The notes beneath the pieces were generated by a model. That model saw only the letters and a program-made list of their open reading frames with translations. It did no database searches and was not told the origin of the DNA. Shown piece by piece: positions 1 to 9,242 of a stretch of 13,381 nt of DNA (positions are counted from its first letter, which is position 1; every line of letters begins with the position of its first letter). Origin of the DNA: Bacillota bacterium (GTDB lineage: Bacteria; Bacillota_A; Clostridia; Lachnospirales; Bianqueaceae); contig JAFOIR010000278.1 in NCBI GenBank assembly GCA_017420625.1, forward strand, positions 1 through 13,381, given 5' to 3'. A program made the position numbers and the translations under genes.

Positions 1-1
1 T

Positions 2-374
2 GTCTTTACATCCGGTACGACGAATATCCTGAGTTTCCCGGAGTTTTCAGATATAGCAAGAGCCAGATCCCTGATGGAATTTCTGGAGCAGAAAGATCAG
101 ATTCTTCATCTGATCAGTACAGAAGAAAAAACGACCGGACCGGGTCTGAAAATTCGAATCGGAACAGAAAACCAGATCGAACAGCTGCATGACTGCAGTA
201 TCGTAACAGCCAATTATCGCTATGGAGACCGAACGATCGGTACAATCAGTGTCGTCGGTCCAATGCGAATGGATTATCAAAAAGTTGTCTCCGCACTGGA
301 AGGATTGATGCAGGATTTCCCGGATCTCTTCTCACCAGGCAGCGGATATAAACCGATTACCCAGGAGGACACGA

Positions 375-391
<17 letters not shown>
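2..391 (+). CDS. hrcA: HrcA heat-inducible transcription repressor, C-terminal part (5' truncated by window)
   Basis: The reading frame is open from base 2 and gives the last 129 residues; HrcA proteins are usually about 340 residues, so the DNA-binding winged helix and most of the GAF-like domain lie upstream. The visible part has the typical C-terminal signatures: GTTNILSFPEF near the start, IRIGTENQ, then DCSIVTANYRYG, and GTISVVGPMRMDYQKVVSAL near the end. HrcA binds the CIRCE inverted repeat and represses class I heat-shock genes, with GroE modulating its activity in known systems. No CIRCE element is visible here; it would be expected upstream of hrcA. The last 17 bases overlap the start of grpE, and the grpE ribosome binding site lies inside this gene, so the two are translationally coupled. 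The grpE-dnaK-dnaJ context makes the identification firm. Confidence 0.94.
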
Positions 392-2942
<2,551 letters not shown>

Positions 2943-2943
<1 letters not shown>

Positions 2944-2954
2944 TGAAGAACTAA
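2943..2954 (+). other. Three-codon mini-ORF between dnaK and dnaJ
   Basis: The junction reads TAATGAAGAACTAAATG. The A of the dnaK stop TAA is also the first base of an ATG at 2943, which starts Met-Lys-Asn-stop, and its stop TAA (2952-2954) directly abuts the dnaJ ATG at 2955. AAAGAGG at 2932-2938 lies at a usable, slightly short distance (4 bases) from the mini-ORF ATG but 16 bases from the dnaJ ATG. What is seen is the arrangement; a role as a re-initiation relay coupling dnaJ to dnaK translation is inference. Confidence 0.3.
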
Positions 2955-4115
2955 ATGGCTGAAAAAAGAGATTACTATGAAGTGCTCGGAGTCGAAAAGA
3001 CGGCCACTGAGCAGGAATTAAAGCGGGCATACCGTCAATTGGCGAAAAAGTATCACCCGGATGTAAATCCGGGTGATAAAGAAGCCGAAGAGAAATTTAA
3101 AGAAGCCTCGGAAGCGTATGCAGTTCTTTCCGATAAGGAGAAGAGAGCTAAGTACGATCAGTTCGGACATGCCGCGTTTGATCAGACCGGAGGCCCAAGC
3201 TACAGTTATTCCGATTTCAGCGATATTTTCGGAGATCTGTTCGGTTCGATGGGCGGCTTTGGAGGCTTCAGTGATTTCTTTAGTTCCGGCTCCAGACGTC
3301 GGGATCCGAATGCACCTACCCAGGGTAACGATGTCCAGACAAGAATCAACATTTCTTTCCGGGACGCTGCCTTCGGATGCAAGAAACAAGTCGATCTATG
3401 GGTCTATGACAATTGTCCGACCTGTAACGGTTCCGGTGCTAAACCAGGTACCAGTCCGGAAACATGTTCTGTATGTAAAGGTTCCGGACGTCAGAGAGTT
3501 CAGCAGCAGACTATGTTTGGTACGATGATCAATGAGCGAGTCTGCTCCAACTGCGGCGGTACGGGTAAGTATATTAAAGACAAATGCGGAAACTGCTCCG
3601 GCACGGGAAAGATCAAAGTTCGTAAGACTTATGAAGTCAGTATCCCCGCGGGTATTGATGAAGGACAAAGTGTCAGAATGTCCGGAAAAGGAGAACCTGG
3701 TGCCAATGGCGGACCAAATGGCGATCTGTATATTACCGTTTCGGTTACTCCGGATGAAGTATTCTCCAGAGAAGGATATGATCTTTACTGTATCGTTCCG
3801 ATTTCCTATGCGCAGGCGGCACTTGGTGACGAACTGACGATCAAAACGCTGGATGGTCAGGTCAAATATACGCTGGAACCCGGAACACAGCCTGGCACTC
3901 GTTTTCGTCTGAGAGGAAAAGGAGTTCCATATCTTCGAAATCCTTCTCAGAAAGGTGATCTTTATGTCACCGTTATGGTTGAAGTTCCGCGTAAACTGAC
4001 TGAGGAACAGAAGACCAAACTAAGAGAGTTTGCACGTACGATGGGTGATAATCCCACAGGAAACGGACAGACAAAAAGCTCGTTCTTTAAAAAGATGAAA
4101 GATGCTTTTGATTAA
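2955..4115 (+). CDS. dnaJ: Co-chaperone DnaJ (Hsp40, type I)
   Basis: DnaJ (386 aa) stimulates the DnaK ATPase and delivers substrates to it. All type I domains are present. The J domain (about 5-70) has the invariant HPD at 34-36. A Gly/Phe-rich region runs from about 78 to 112. The zinc-binding domain has four CxxCxGxG repeats starting at Cys154, Cys171, Cys197 and Cys211. The C-terminal substrate-binding domains carry [22 protein letters not shown] and GDLYITVSV. Length is normal. The ATG at 2955 is only 11 bases after the dnaK stop and has no strong Shine-Dalgarno at good spacing, so its translation is probably coupled to dnaK (see the mini-ORF). It is the last gene of the heat-shock operon and is followed at once by a terminator. 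Confidence 0.99.
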   Translation: MAEKRDYYEVLGVEKTATEQELKRAYRQLAKKYHPDVNPGDKEAEEKFKEASEAYAVLSDKEKRAKYDQFGHAAFDQTGGPSYSYSDFSDIFGDLFGSMGGFGGFSDFFSSGSRRRDPNAPTQGNDVQTRINISFRDAAFGCKKQVDLWVYDNCPTCNGSGAKPGTSPETCSVCKGSGRQRVQQQTMFGTMINERVCSNCGGTGKYIKDKCGNCSGTGKIKVRKTYEVSIPAGIDEGQSVRMSGKGEPGANGGPNGDLYITVSVTPDEVFSREGYDLYCIVPISYAQAALGDELTIKTLDGQVKYTLEPGTQPGTRFRLRGKGVPYLRNPSQKGDLYVTVMVEVPRKLTEEQKTKLREFARTMGDNPTGNGQTKSSFFKKMKDAFD

Positions 4116-4120
4116 TTTAG

Positions 4121-4150
4121 AAAGCGGCGGATGACTTTCCGCCGCTTTTT
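4121..4150 (+). terminator. Intrinsic terminator of the hrcA-grpE-dnaK-dnaJ operon
   Basis: Bases AAAGCGGCGGA (4121-4131) are perfectly complementary to TCCGCCGCTTT (4138-4148). This makes an 11-bp stem with a GC core and a six-base loop, followed by a run of T to 4150. It starts six bases after the dnaJ stop codon, as expected for a strong rho-independent terminator closing the chaperone operon. Confidence 0.92.
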
Positions 4151-4151
4151 A

Positions 4152-4180
4152 TTGCCTTTTTTCATCATACGCTTTATAAT
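4152..4180 (+). promoter_or_regulatory. Vegetative (SigA-type) promoter for the prmA operon
   Basis: TTGCCT at 4152-4157 (four of six matches to TTGACA) is separated by exactly 17 bases from a perfect TATAAT at 4175-4180. Transcription would begin near 4187, giving a leader of about 38 bases before the prmA ATG. The -35 box begins two bases after the upstream terminator's T run, so transcript end and new start are packed together. No CIRCE repeat is seen here, so this unit should not be under direct HrcA control. Confidence 0.75.
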
Positions 4181-4224
4181 AAGAATGTTATACCAGAATT
4201 TTCATCAGATAAGGACAAATCTTC

Positions 4225-5193
4225 ATGAATTATCATCAGATCACCGTTCATACCGTTACAGAAGCAGTAGAAGCGATCAGCTATGCCTTTATGGAATTAG
4301 GCGCTGGCGGAGTTGAGATCTTTGATCCCAAAGATATTCTGGAGCAGGAAAAAACGCCCGAAAGCTGGGACTATATCGATGAAGATCTTCTGAAAGATCT
4401 GTCTCGTGATGAAGTCCTGATGCGCTGTTATTTCAGCACGGAAGTGATCAAGGATCCAACGGCACTGGAGGAGATGGTGCTGAAGATCCGTGAAGCGCTT
4501 CATGAGATAGCGGAATATCTTCCCATCGGTTCAGGAAAGATCGAAACTTCCATGACAGCGGAAGAAGACTGGATGAATGCGTGGAAGAAGTACTATCAGC
4601 CTTTCCATCTGGGTCATCATATTTATGTGGTTCCTTCCTGGATCGAACCAGAACCCCAAGAGGATGATATCGTGCTTCATATCGACCCTGGTATGGCCTT
4701 TGGGACAGGAACGCATGAAACAACATCTATGTGTATGGCCATGCTGGAAGAAGCCGTTCAATCAGGTGATACCGTACTGGACATCGGATGCGGCAGTGGT
4801 ATTTTGGGAATCGTTGCCGCCAAAGTTGGTGCTAAGAAAGTCATCTGTTCGGATCTTGATCCCAATGCTGTGCTGGTGGCGAAAGAAAATGTCCAGAAGA
4901 ATCATGTTGAAGATGTCACATCTGTCTTTAAGGGCGATCTGACCGATGTTCCGGCTTTCCAGGATCTTCACGCAGATCTGATCGTTGCCAATATCATTGC
5001 CGATGTCATCATCGATCTGGTACCGGAAGCCAAAGGGCTGCTGAAAAATGGCGGCTTGTTCATTACTTCCGGAATTATCCGGGAGAGAGCCGAAGATGTT
5101 AAAAATGCATTGGTCGAGGCAGGATACGTGATCCTGAAAGAAGAGAACAAAGGCAGCTGGACTGCTTTTCTGAGCCGTCTCGGAGGAAAATAA
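4225..5193 (+). CDS. prmA: Ribosomal protein L11 methyltransferase PrmA
   Basis: PrmA (322 aa) is a cytoplasmic SAM-dependent enzyme that methylates ribosomal protein L11. The N-terminal part (about 1-100) corresponds to the L11-recognition domain. Family signatures follow: DPGMAFGTGTHETT at 154-167, the class I SAM-binding loop DIGCGSG at 186-192, acidic Asp210 at the end of the second strand (ICSDLDPNA), and ANIIADVI from 245, equivalent to the catalytic-region NxxA/NI motif of the family. Length is close to the usual 290-320. AAGGA at 4211-4215, nine bases before ATG, supports the start. It is the first gene after the promoter at 4152-4180. One base separates its stop from rsmE, and the rsmE ribosome binding site lies within its last codons, so the two are coupled. 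Confidence 0.97.
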   Translation: MNYHQITVHTVTEAVEAISYAFMELGAGGVEIFDPKDILEQEKTPESWDYIDEDLLKDLSRDEVLMRCYFSTEVIKDPTALEEMVLKIREALHEIAEYLPIGSGKIETSMTAEEDWMNAWKKYYQPFHLGHHIYVVPSWIEPEPQEDDIVLHIDPGMAFGTGTHETTSMCMAMLEEAVQSGDTVLDIGCGSGILGIVAAKVGAKKVICSDLDPNAVLVAKENVQKNHVEDVTSVFKGDLTDVPAFQDLHADLIVANIIADVIIDLVPEAKGLLKNGGLFITSGIIRERAEDVKNALVEAGYVILKEENKGSWTAFLSRLGGK

Positions 5194-5194
5194 T

Positions 5195-5944
5195 ATGCCT
5201 AAATTCTTTGTTACAAGGGAAGATGTACAGGGAAATTATATCGTTATTCATAAAGATACTCATCATCTTTTGCATGTCCTTCGAAAGGCGAAAGGCGATC
5301 AGATCGAAATCTGTGACGGGAAAAATACCGACTATCTTTGCCAGATTCTGGAGATTGCCAGAGATGAGTCTCAAATCATCTGTAAAGTAATCAAAAAGGT
5401 AACTTCTGCTGCCGAATCATCTGTTCGTATTACCCTTTATCAGGGGCTTCCGAAAGCAGATAAAATGGAACTCATCCTTCAAAAAGGAACTGAGATTGGG
5501 ATTCATGAGTTTGTCCCATTTGAAAGCAGTCGGACGATCGTTCACCTGGATACTAAAAAAGCCAGCGGTAAACTGGAACGTTGGAATAAGATTGCAGAAA
5601 GTGCCGCCAAACAGAGCGGACGCGGCAATATTCCTGCTGTCCGATCTATACTTGCTTTTACCAAAGCGATCGAACAGGCAGTAAAGGAGAATGATCTGGT
5701 GCTGGTCTGCTATGAAGCAGAAAAGAAAAATGCGCTGAAATCGATTCTTCGATCCAAAGATCCAAAGCCTGAAAAGATTGCGCTGTTCATCGGCCCGGAA
5801 GGTGGATTCTCCGAAGAAGAGATCAGGATGATTTTATCTTCCGGCGGACAGGCTGTTACACTTGGCCCGAGAATTCTTCGGACAGAGACAGCCGGCATGA
5901 TCGCGGCAGCGCTGATTCTCTATGAATATGATCAAATGAATTGA
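5195..5944 (+). CDS. rsmE: 16S rRNA (uracil-N3)-methyltransferase RsmE
   Basis: RsmE (249 aa) methylates U1498 (E. coli numbering) of 16S rRNA in the small subunit using SAM. It has the N-terminal PUA-like RNA-binding part with HHLLHVLRKAKGD (23-35). The C-terminal SPOUT trefoil-knot domain shows GLPKADKMELILQKGTEIG (84-102), AAKQSGRG at 137-144, the SAM-site IGPEGGF at 199-205 and LGPRILRTETA at 223-233. All conserved knot motifs are present and length is typical. GGAGG at 5182-5186, inside the end of prmA, sits eight bases before the ATG. prmA-rsmE adjacency downstream of dnaJ is a common Bacillota arrangement. Confidence 0.97.
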   Translation: MPKFFVTREDVQGNYIVIHKDTHHLLHVLRKAKGDQIEICDGKNTDYLCQILEIARDESQIICKVIKKVTSAAESSVRITLYQGLPKADKMELILQKGTEIGIHEFVPFESSRTIVHLDTKKASGKLERWNKIAESAAKQSGRGNIPAVRSILAFTKAIEQAVKENDLVLVCYEAEKKNALKSILRSKDPKPEKIALFIGPEGGFSEEEIRMILSSGGQAVTLGPRILRTETAGMIAAALILYEYDQMN

Positions 5945-5950
5945 TAGATA

Positions 5951-5955
5951 AAGGA
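5951..5955 (+). promoter_or_regulatory. Ribosome binding site deciding the desulfurase start
   Basis: AAGGA lies six bases before ATG at 5962. The frame is open further upstream to a TTG at 5941, but that would overlap rsmE and has no comparable site; the ATG start also puts the conserved YLDNAATT motif at the usual place, residues 6-13. Confidence 0.75.
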
Positions 5956-5961
5956 AAGAGC

Positions 5962-7128
5962 ATGCAAAGTGAACATTATCTGGATAATGCAGCGACGACC
6001 AGAGTTTTACCGGAAGTTGCTGCGTTGATCCATCAGGTTCTGACAGAGGATTACGGAAACCCTTCCTCTCTTCACCGGAAAGGACAGGAAGCAGAGAAGT
6101 ATATACAAACAGCCAGAAAGCAGATCGCAGATATCTTAAAATGTGATCCTAAGGCTGTTTTCTTCACTTCCTGTGCAACGGAAAGCACAACGTCTGTCCT
6201 GCAGGGTGTAACCAGCCGCCGCATTCATCAGGGAAAACACATCCTGACGACACCCGGAGAGCATTCAGCCACATCCGAAAATCTGAAAAAACTGTTTCAT
6301 GAAGGATTTGAGATCGAACAAATCGAAGTGGATGAGACCGGAAAAATCAAGCTGGACTCTTTGGAAGAAAAGCTGCGGGACGATACAATTCTACTTACCG
6401 CGCTTCACATCAATAATGAGACCGGTGTAATCCAGCCACTGGAGGAGATGGCTCGTCTTATCAAGAGAAAGAATCCCGGGACGCTTTTTCATGTCGATGC
6501 TACACAAAGCTTTGCCAAGTATCCTGTTTTCCCTGAACGTTGGGGGATCGATTTTATCAGTGCCAGTGCCCATAAGATCAATGGCCCGAAGGGTATTGGG
6601 GTTCTGTATATCAAGCGCGGTTTTTCGCTGCCGAGTCTGATCTTGGGTGGTGGACAGGAATCCCATTTTCGCTCCGGCACAGAGAATGTCCCATATATAG
6701 CAGGATTTGGCCTTGCTGCACAAATCATGTGGAAAGAAAGAGAACAGATCCTCTCCCGAATGCAGGAAATCAAACGACATTTGCTTGAGAGGCTGATGAA
6801 AGAAGTGGATGGCGTTCATGTCAACGGTCCCGATCCGGAGGAAGCGGCTGCTCATATTCTGAATCTTCGCTTTGATGGCGTCCGTTCAGAAGTACTGCTG
6901 CATGCATTGGAAGATTATAACATATTTGTGAGTTCGGGATCTGCCTGCTCCTCAAATAATCCAAGCGAAAAGAGTCCATCTCTTCATGCTTTGGGCCTCT
7001 CTGCTGCACAGATGGATGAATCGATCCGCTTGAGTTTTGGTCGTTACAGTACATTGGAAGATGCCGATGCGTTTGTGGATGCAGTCGTAAAGATCCTGCC
7101 GATGCTGCGCCGGTTCAGAAGGAAATAA
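5962..7128 (+). CDS. Cysteine desulfurase, IscS/NifS family (NifZ-type partner of ThiI)
   Basis: This 388-aa PLP enzyme takes sulfur from L-cysteine as a persulfide, giving alanine. Conserved elements: YLDNAATT at 6-13, GNPSSLH at 32-38, His101, NNETG at 151-155, Asp179 and Gln182 of the cofactor site, the PLP lysine Lys205 in SASAHK, RSGTEN from 237, and catalytic Cys329 in SSGSACSS. Placement directly before thiI suggests it supplies sulfur for tRNA 4-thiouridine, as the B. subtilis NifZ-ThiI pair does; no iscU-like scaffold gene is nearby. The loop that normally reads SG[AG]TE reads SCATE at 70-74, so the usual Gly of the PLP-phosphate loop is Cys71, and the following residues (STT) also differ from common NN or DN. 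A general Fe-S cluster role cannot be excluded. Symbol left blank because iscS, nifS and nifZ homologues cannot be separated here. Confidence 0.96.
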   Translation: MQSEHYLDNAATTRVLPEVAALIHQVLTEDYGNPSSLHRKGQEAEKYIQTARKQIADILKCDPKAVFFTSCATESTTSVLQGVTSRRIHQGKHILTTPGEHSATSENLKKLFHEGFEIEQIEVDETGKIKLDSLEEKLRDDTILLTALHINNETGVIQPLEEMARLIKRKNPGTLFHVDATQSFAKYPVFPERWGIDFISASAHKINGPKGIGVLYIKRGFSLPSLILGGGQESHFRSGTENVPYIAGFGLAAQIMWKEREQILSRMQEIKRHLLERLMKEVDGVHVNGPDPEEAAAHILNLRFDGVRSEVLLHALEDYNIFVSSGSACSSNNPSEKSPSLHALGLSAAQMDESIRLSFGRYSTLEDADAFVDAVVKILPMLRRFRRK

Positions 7129-7143
7129 ACGAAAGGTCAGAGA

Positions 7144-8394
7144 ATGAAAAAAGGAATACTGATCAAATATGGGGAGATCGTCCTCAAAGGTAATAATCGT
7201 GCGCAATTTGAAAATGTTCTGATCAAGGACATCCATATCGCACTTAAAGGAATGGGAGAATCTGCGATCCGGAAAGAGCAGGGAAGATTGTATATCAGTC
7301 TGCCGGATAACATTACAGATGAGAAGGAAGGCGAAGAATGGATCCGGGAAGCCTGTGAAAAGCTGACCTATGTCTTTGGCATTCTGCGGATCTGTCCGGT
7401 CGATGTTCTGGATGAAGATCAGATCGATTTTCTTGGCAGGAAGATGGCCGAGTATGTCAAGAGAGAATTTGATGAGCCGCATACTTTCAAAGTTATCTGT
7501 AAGCGAGCCAATAAGCATTATCCTATGAACAGTATGGAAGTAGCCGCAGAAGTCGGCGCGATCGTACTGGATGAGGTCCCTTCCTGGACAGTCAACGTTC
7601 ACGAACCGGAAGTCACACTGTTTGTCGAACTGCGCAATCAGGTCTACATCTATGGAAAAGAAATCAAAGGACAAGGCGGTCTTCCGGTCGGAACCGGCGG
7701 AAAATGCGCTTTGCTTCTTTCCGGCGGTATTGACTCACCGGTCGCCGGATGGATGATGGCAAGACGCGGGATCCGTCTTTGTGCTGTCTATTTACACGCT
7801 CACCCATATACGAGTGAGAGAGCGAAGGAAAAGGTTCTGGAACTGGCCCGGTTGGTCAGCCGCTATGCAGGACCGATCCCTGTCTATGTGATTCCTTTTA
7901 CAGAGATTCAGCTCGCTATTTATGAAAAGTGTCATCATGAGAAGCTGACCATCATCATGAGGCGCATGATGATGCTGATCGCCGAAAAGATCGCAGAAAA
8001 AGAAGGCGCGGATTCTCTGATCACCGGAGAGAATGTCGGCCAGGTCGCTTCACAGACCCTGGCTTCCATGTACTGCACCAATGCAGTTTGTCATATGCCG
8101 GTTTATCGTCCGGTCATTGCTTTTGATAAGCAGGAGATCGTGGAGATCGCACGAAAGATCGATACCTTTGAGACCTCGATCCTTCCGTATGAAGACTGCT
8201 GTACGATCTTTGTAGCCAAACATCCGACGACACAGCCGAAGCTGGCGGATATTGAAGAAGATGAAAAGAAGCTTTATCCGGAAGTAGTCGATCAGATCGA
8301 GACAGCTGTCAGGGATGCAGAGCTTTATATTGCCCATCCTGACAGAATCCGGAAAGCATCTGTTCAAACTACCAGTAATGATGAATCCGAATGA
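7144..8394 (+). CDS. thiI: tRNA 4-thiouridine synthase ThiI (no rhodanese domain)
   Basis: ThiI (416 aa) adenylates uridine 8 of tRNA and transfers sulfur to make s4U. The order is an N-terminal ferredoxin-like region (GILIKYGEIVLKGNNR at 4-19), a THUMP domain (about 60-170), then a PP-loop ATP pyrophosphatase domain with SGGIDSPV at 193-200, HAHPYTS at 218-224 and GENVGQVASQTL at 295-306. Cys353 in EDCCTIF aligns with the conserved PP-loop-domain cysteine (Cys344 in E. coli). The C-terminal rhodanese domain of E. coli ThiI is absent, as in B. subtilis, where the desulfurase passes sulfur directly. GAAAGG at 7131-7136 precedes the ATG, 15 bases after the desulfurase stop. The last codons overlap the downstream kinase start. 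Confidence 0.97.
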   Translation: MKKGILIKYGEIVLKGNNRAQFENVLIKDIHIALKGMGESAIRKEQGRLYISLPDNITDEKEGEEWIREACEKLTYVFGILRICPVDVLDEDQIDFLGRKMAEYVKREFDEPHTFKVICKRANKHYPMNSMEVAAEVGAIVLDEVPSWTVNVHEPEVTLFVELRNQVYIYGKEIKGQGGLPVGTGGKCALLLSGGIDSPVAGWMMARRGIRLCAVYLHAHPYTSERAKEKVLELARLVSRYAGPIPVYVIPFTEIQLAIYEKCHHEKLTIIMRRMMMLIAEKIAEKEGADSLITGENVGQVASQTLASMYCTNAVCHMPVYRPVIAFDKQEIVEIARKIDTFETSILPYEDCCTIFVAKHPTTQPKLADIEEDEKKLYPEVVDQIETAVRDAELYIAHPDRIRKASVQTTSNDESE

Positions 8395-9220
8395 AGAAAT
8401 TTCGATTATCTGCCGTTTGACCGGCAGTGATCCTGCCAAGATCGAACAACGAGACGATGGATTTTTGAGTCGGGCCTATCTGATAGAAAACGGGAAGATC
8501 GTATTTAAGTTCAAGAAAGAAGAAAATGCAGATTACGGGATCGAGGAGCAGATGCTGAATTTCATCGGGACGCTTTCTCTTCCTGTCAAAGTGCAGAAGG
8601 TAGGGTGGACCAGCCCGGATTACAGTTATATTGGTCTTTACGGTATTATTGGAAATAATCTGGAAAACCTGACACTTACTTCGACACAAAAGGATCAGAT
8701 AGGTATGCAGCTTGGCGAATGTCTGATAATTCTTCATCAGGCAAAGTGCGATCAGGCACAGCCTTATTCTCTCGCCTCGGAGATCGATATATGGCAGCAG
8801 CGCTATGAGTATAGTATTCCGACACTGCGGGAATATTTCTCTCCTTTTGAACTCAAAAAAATCGATGATCTGATGATGCGGGAGATGCCATCTGAGCTGC
8901 GAGGCTGCGGCGAGAAGATGGTTTTATCGCATGGAGATCTTTCAAGCGGCAATATTGTGGTGGATGATCAGCTGAACGTTGGCATTATCGATTTCAGTGA
9001 AATGCTGTACCTGGATGAAGCCGCTGATTTTATGGATATCGGAGATGAGGAGATCTGCCGCTCGATGCTGGATACTTATGGAGCCGGCGGTAATCTCCGA
9101 CGAAAGGTCTCGATCCGAAGACTGATCCGGCCTGTTTATATTATCGGCACCTATGCGGCTTCAGGCAGGAAAAAAGAAACCGATCAGCTGGCTTCTATGA
9201 TTCGAAGGACGATTTTATAA
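8378..9220 (+). CDS. APH-family phosphotransferase (protein-kinase-like fold), substrate unknown
   Basis: The product (280 aa from the ATG at 8378, 279 from the adjacent ATG at 8381) has the aminoglycoside/choline kinase fold. A probable nucleotide-binding lysine is in VFKFK (about residues 41-45, counted from 8381). The catalytic loop is SHGDLSSGN at 183-191 (Asp186 base, Asn191 metal ligand), and the metal-binding Asp204 is in IIDFSE. Such enzymes phosphorylate small hydroxyl compounds such as antibiotics, choline, fructosamines or sugars; the substrate cannot be read from sequence, and resistance should not be assumed. The start overlaps thiI by 14-17 bases, with no clear Shine-Dalgarno, so translation is probably coupled. 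The frame is open further to ATG 8315, but that would lie deep inside thiI. GH13 follows after 22 bases, suggesting a sugar-related role only by position. Confidence 0.82.
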   Translation: MMNPNEEISIICRLTGSDPAKIEQRDDGFLSRAYLIENGKIVFKFKKEENADYGIEEQMLNFIGTLSLPVKVQKVGWTSPDYSYIGLYGIIGNNLENLTLTSTQKDQIGMQLGECLIILHQAKCDQAQPYSLASEIDIWQQRYEYSIPTLREYFSPFELKKIDDLMMREMPSELRGCGEKMVLSHGDLSSGNIVVDDQLNVGIIDFSEMLYLDEAADFMDIGDEEICRSMLDTYGAGGNLRRKVSIRRLIRPVYIIGTYAASGRKKETDQLASMIRRTIL

Positions 9221-9242
9221 GAAAACCAGAAAGGTTATCAAT

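Noticed and set aside
5941..5961. TTG start seven codons upstream for the cysteine desulfurase.
   Set aside because: It overlaps rsmE and lacks a good ribosome binding site, while ATG 5962 has AAGGA six bases upstream and the expected N-terminal motif position.
8315..8377. Upstream ATG for the APH-family kinase.
   Set aside because: It would overlap thiI by 80 bases with no Shine-Dalgarno, and the extra residues do not resemble the family; the tandem ATGs at 8378 and 8381 are preferred.
8378..9220. Aminoglycoside resistance determinant.
   Set aside because: The HGD-loop fold is shared by many kinases with unrelated substrates; there is no mobile-element context, and the gene sits in a housekeeping operon.
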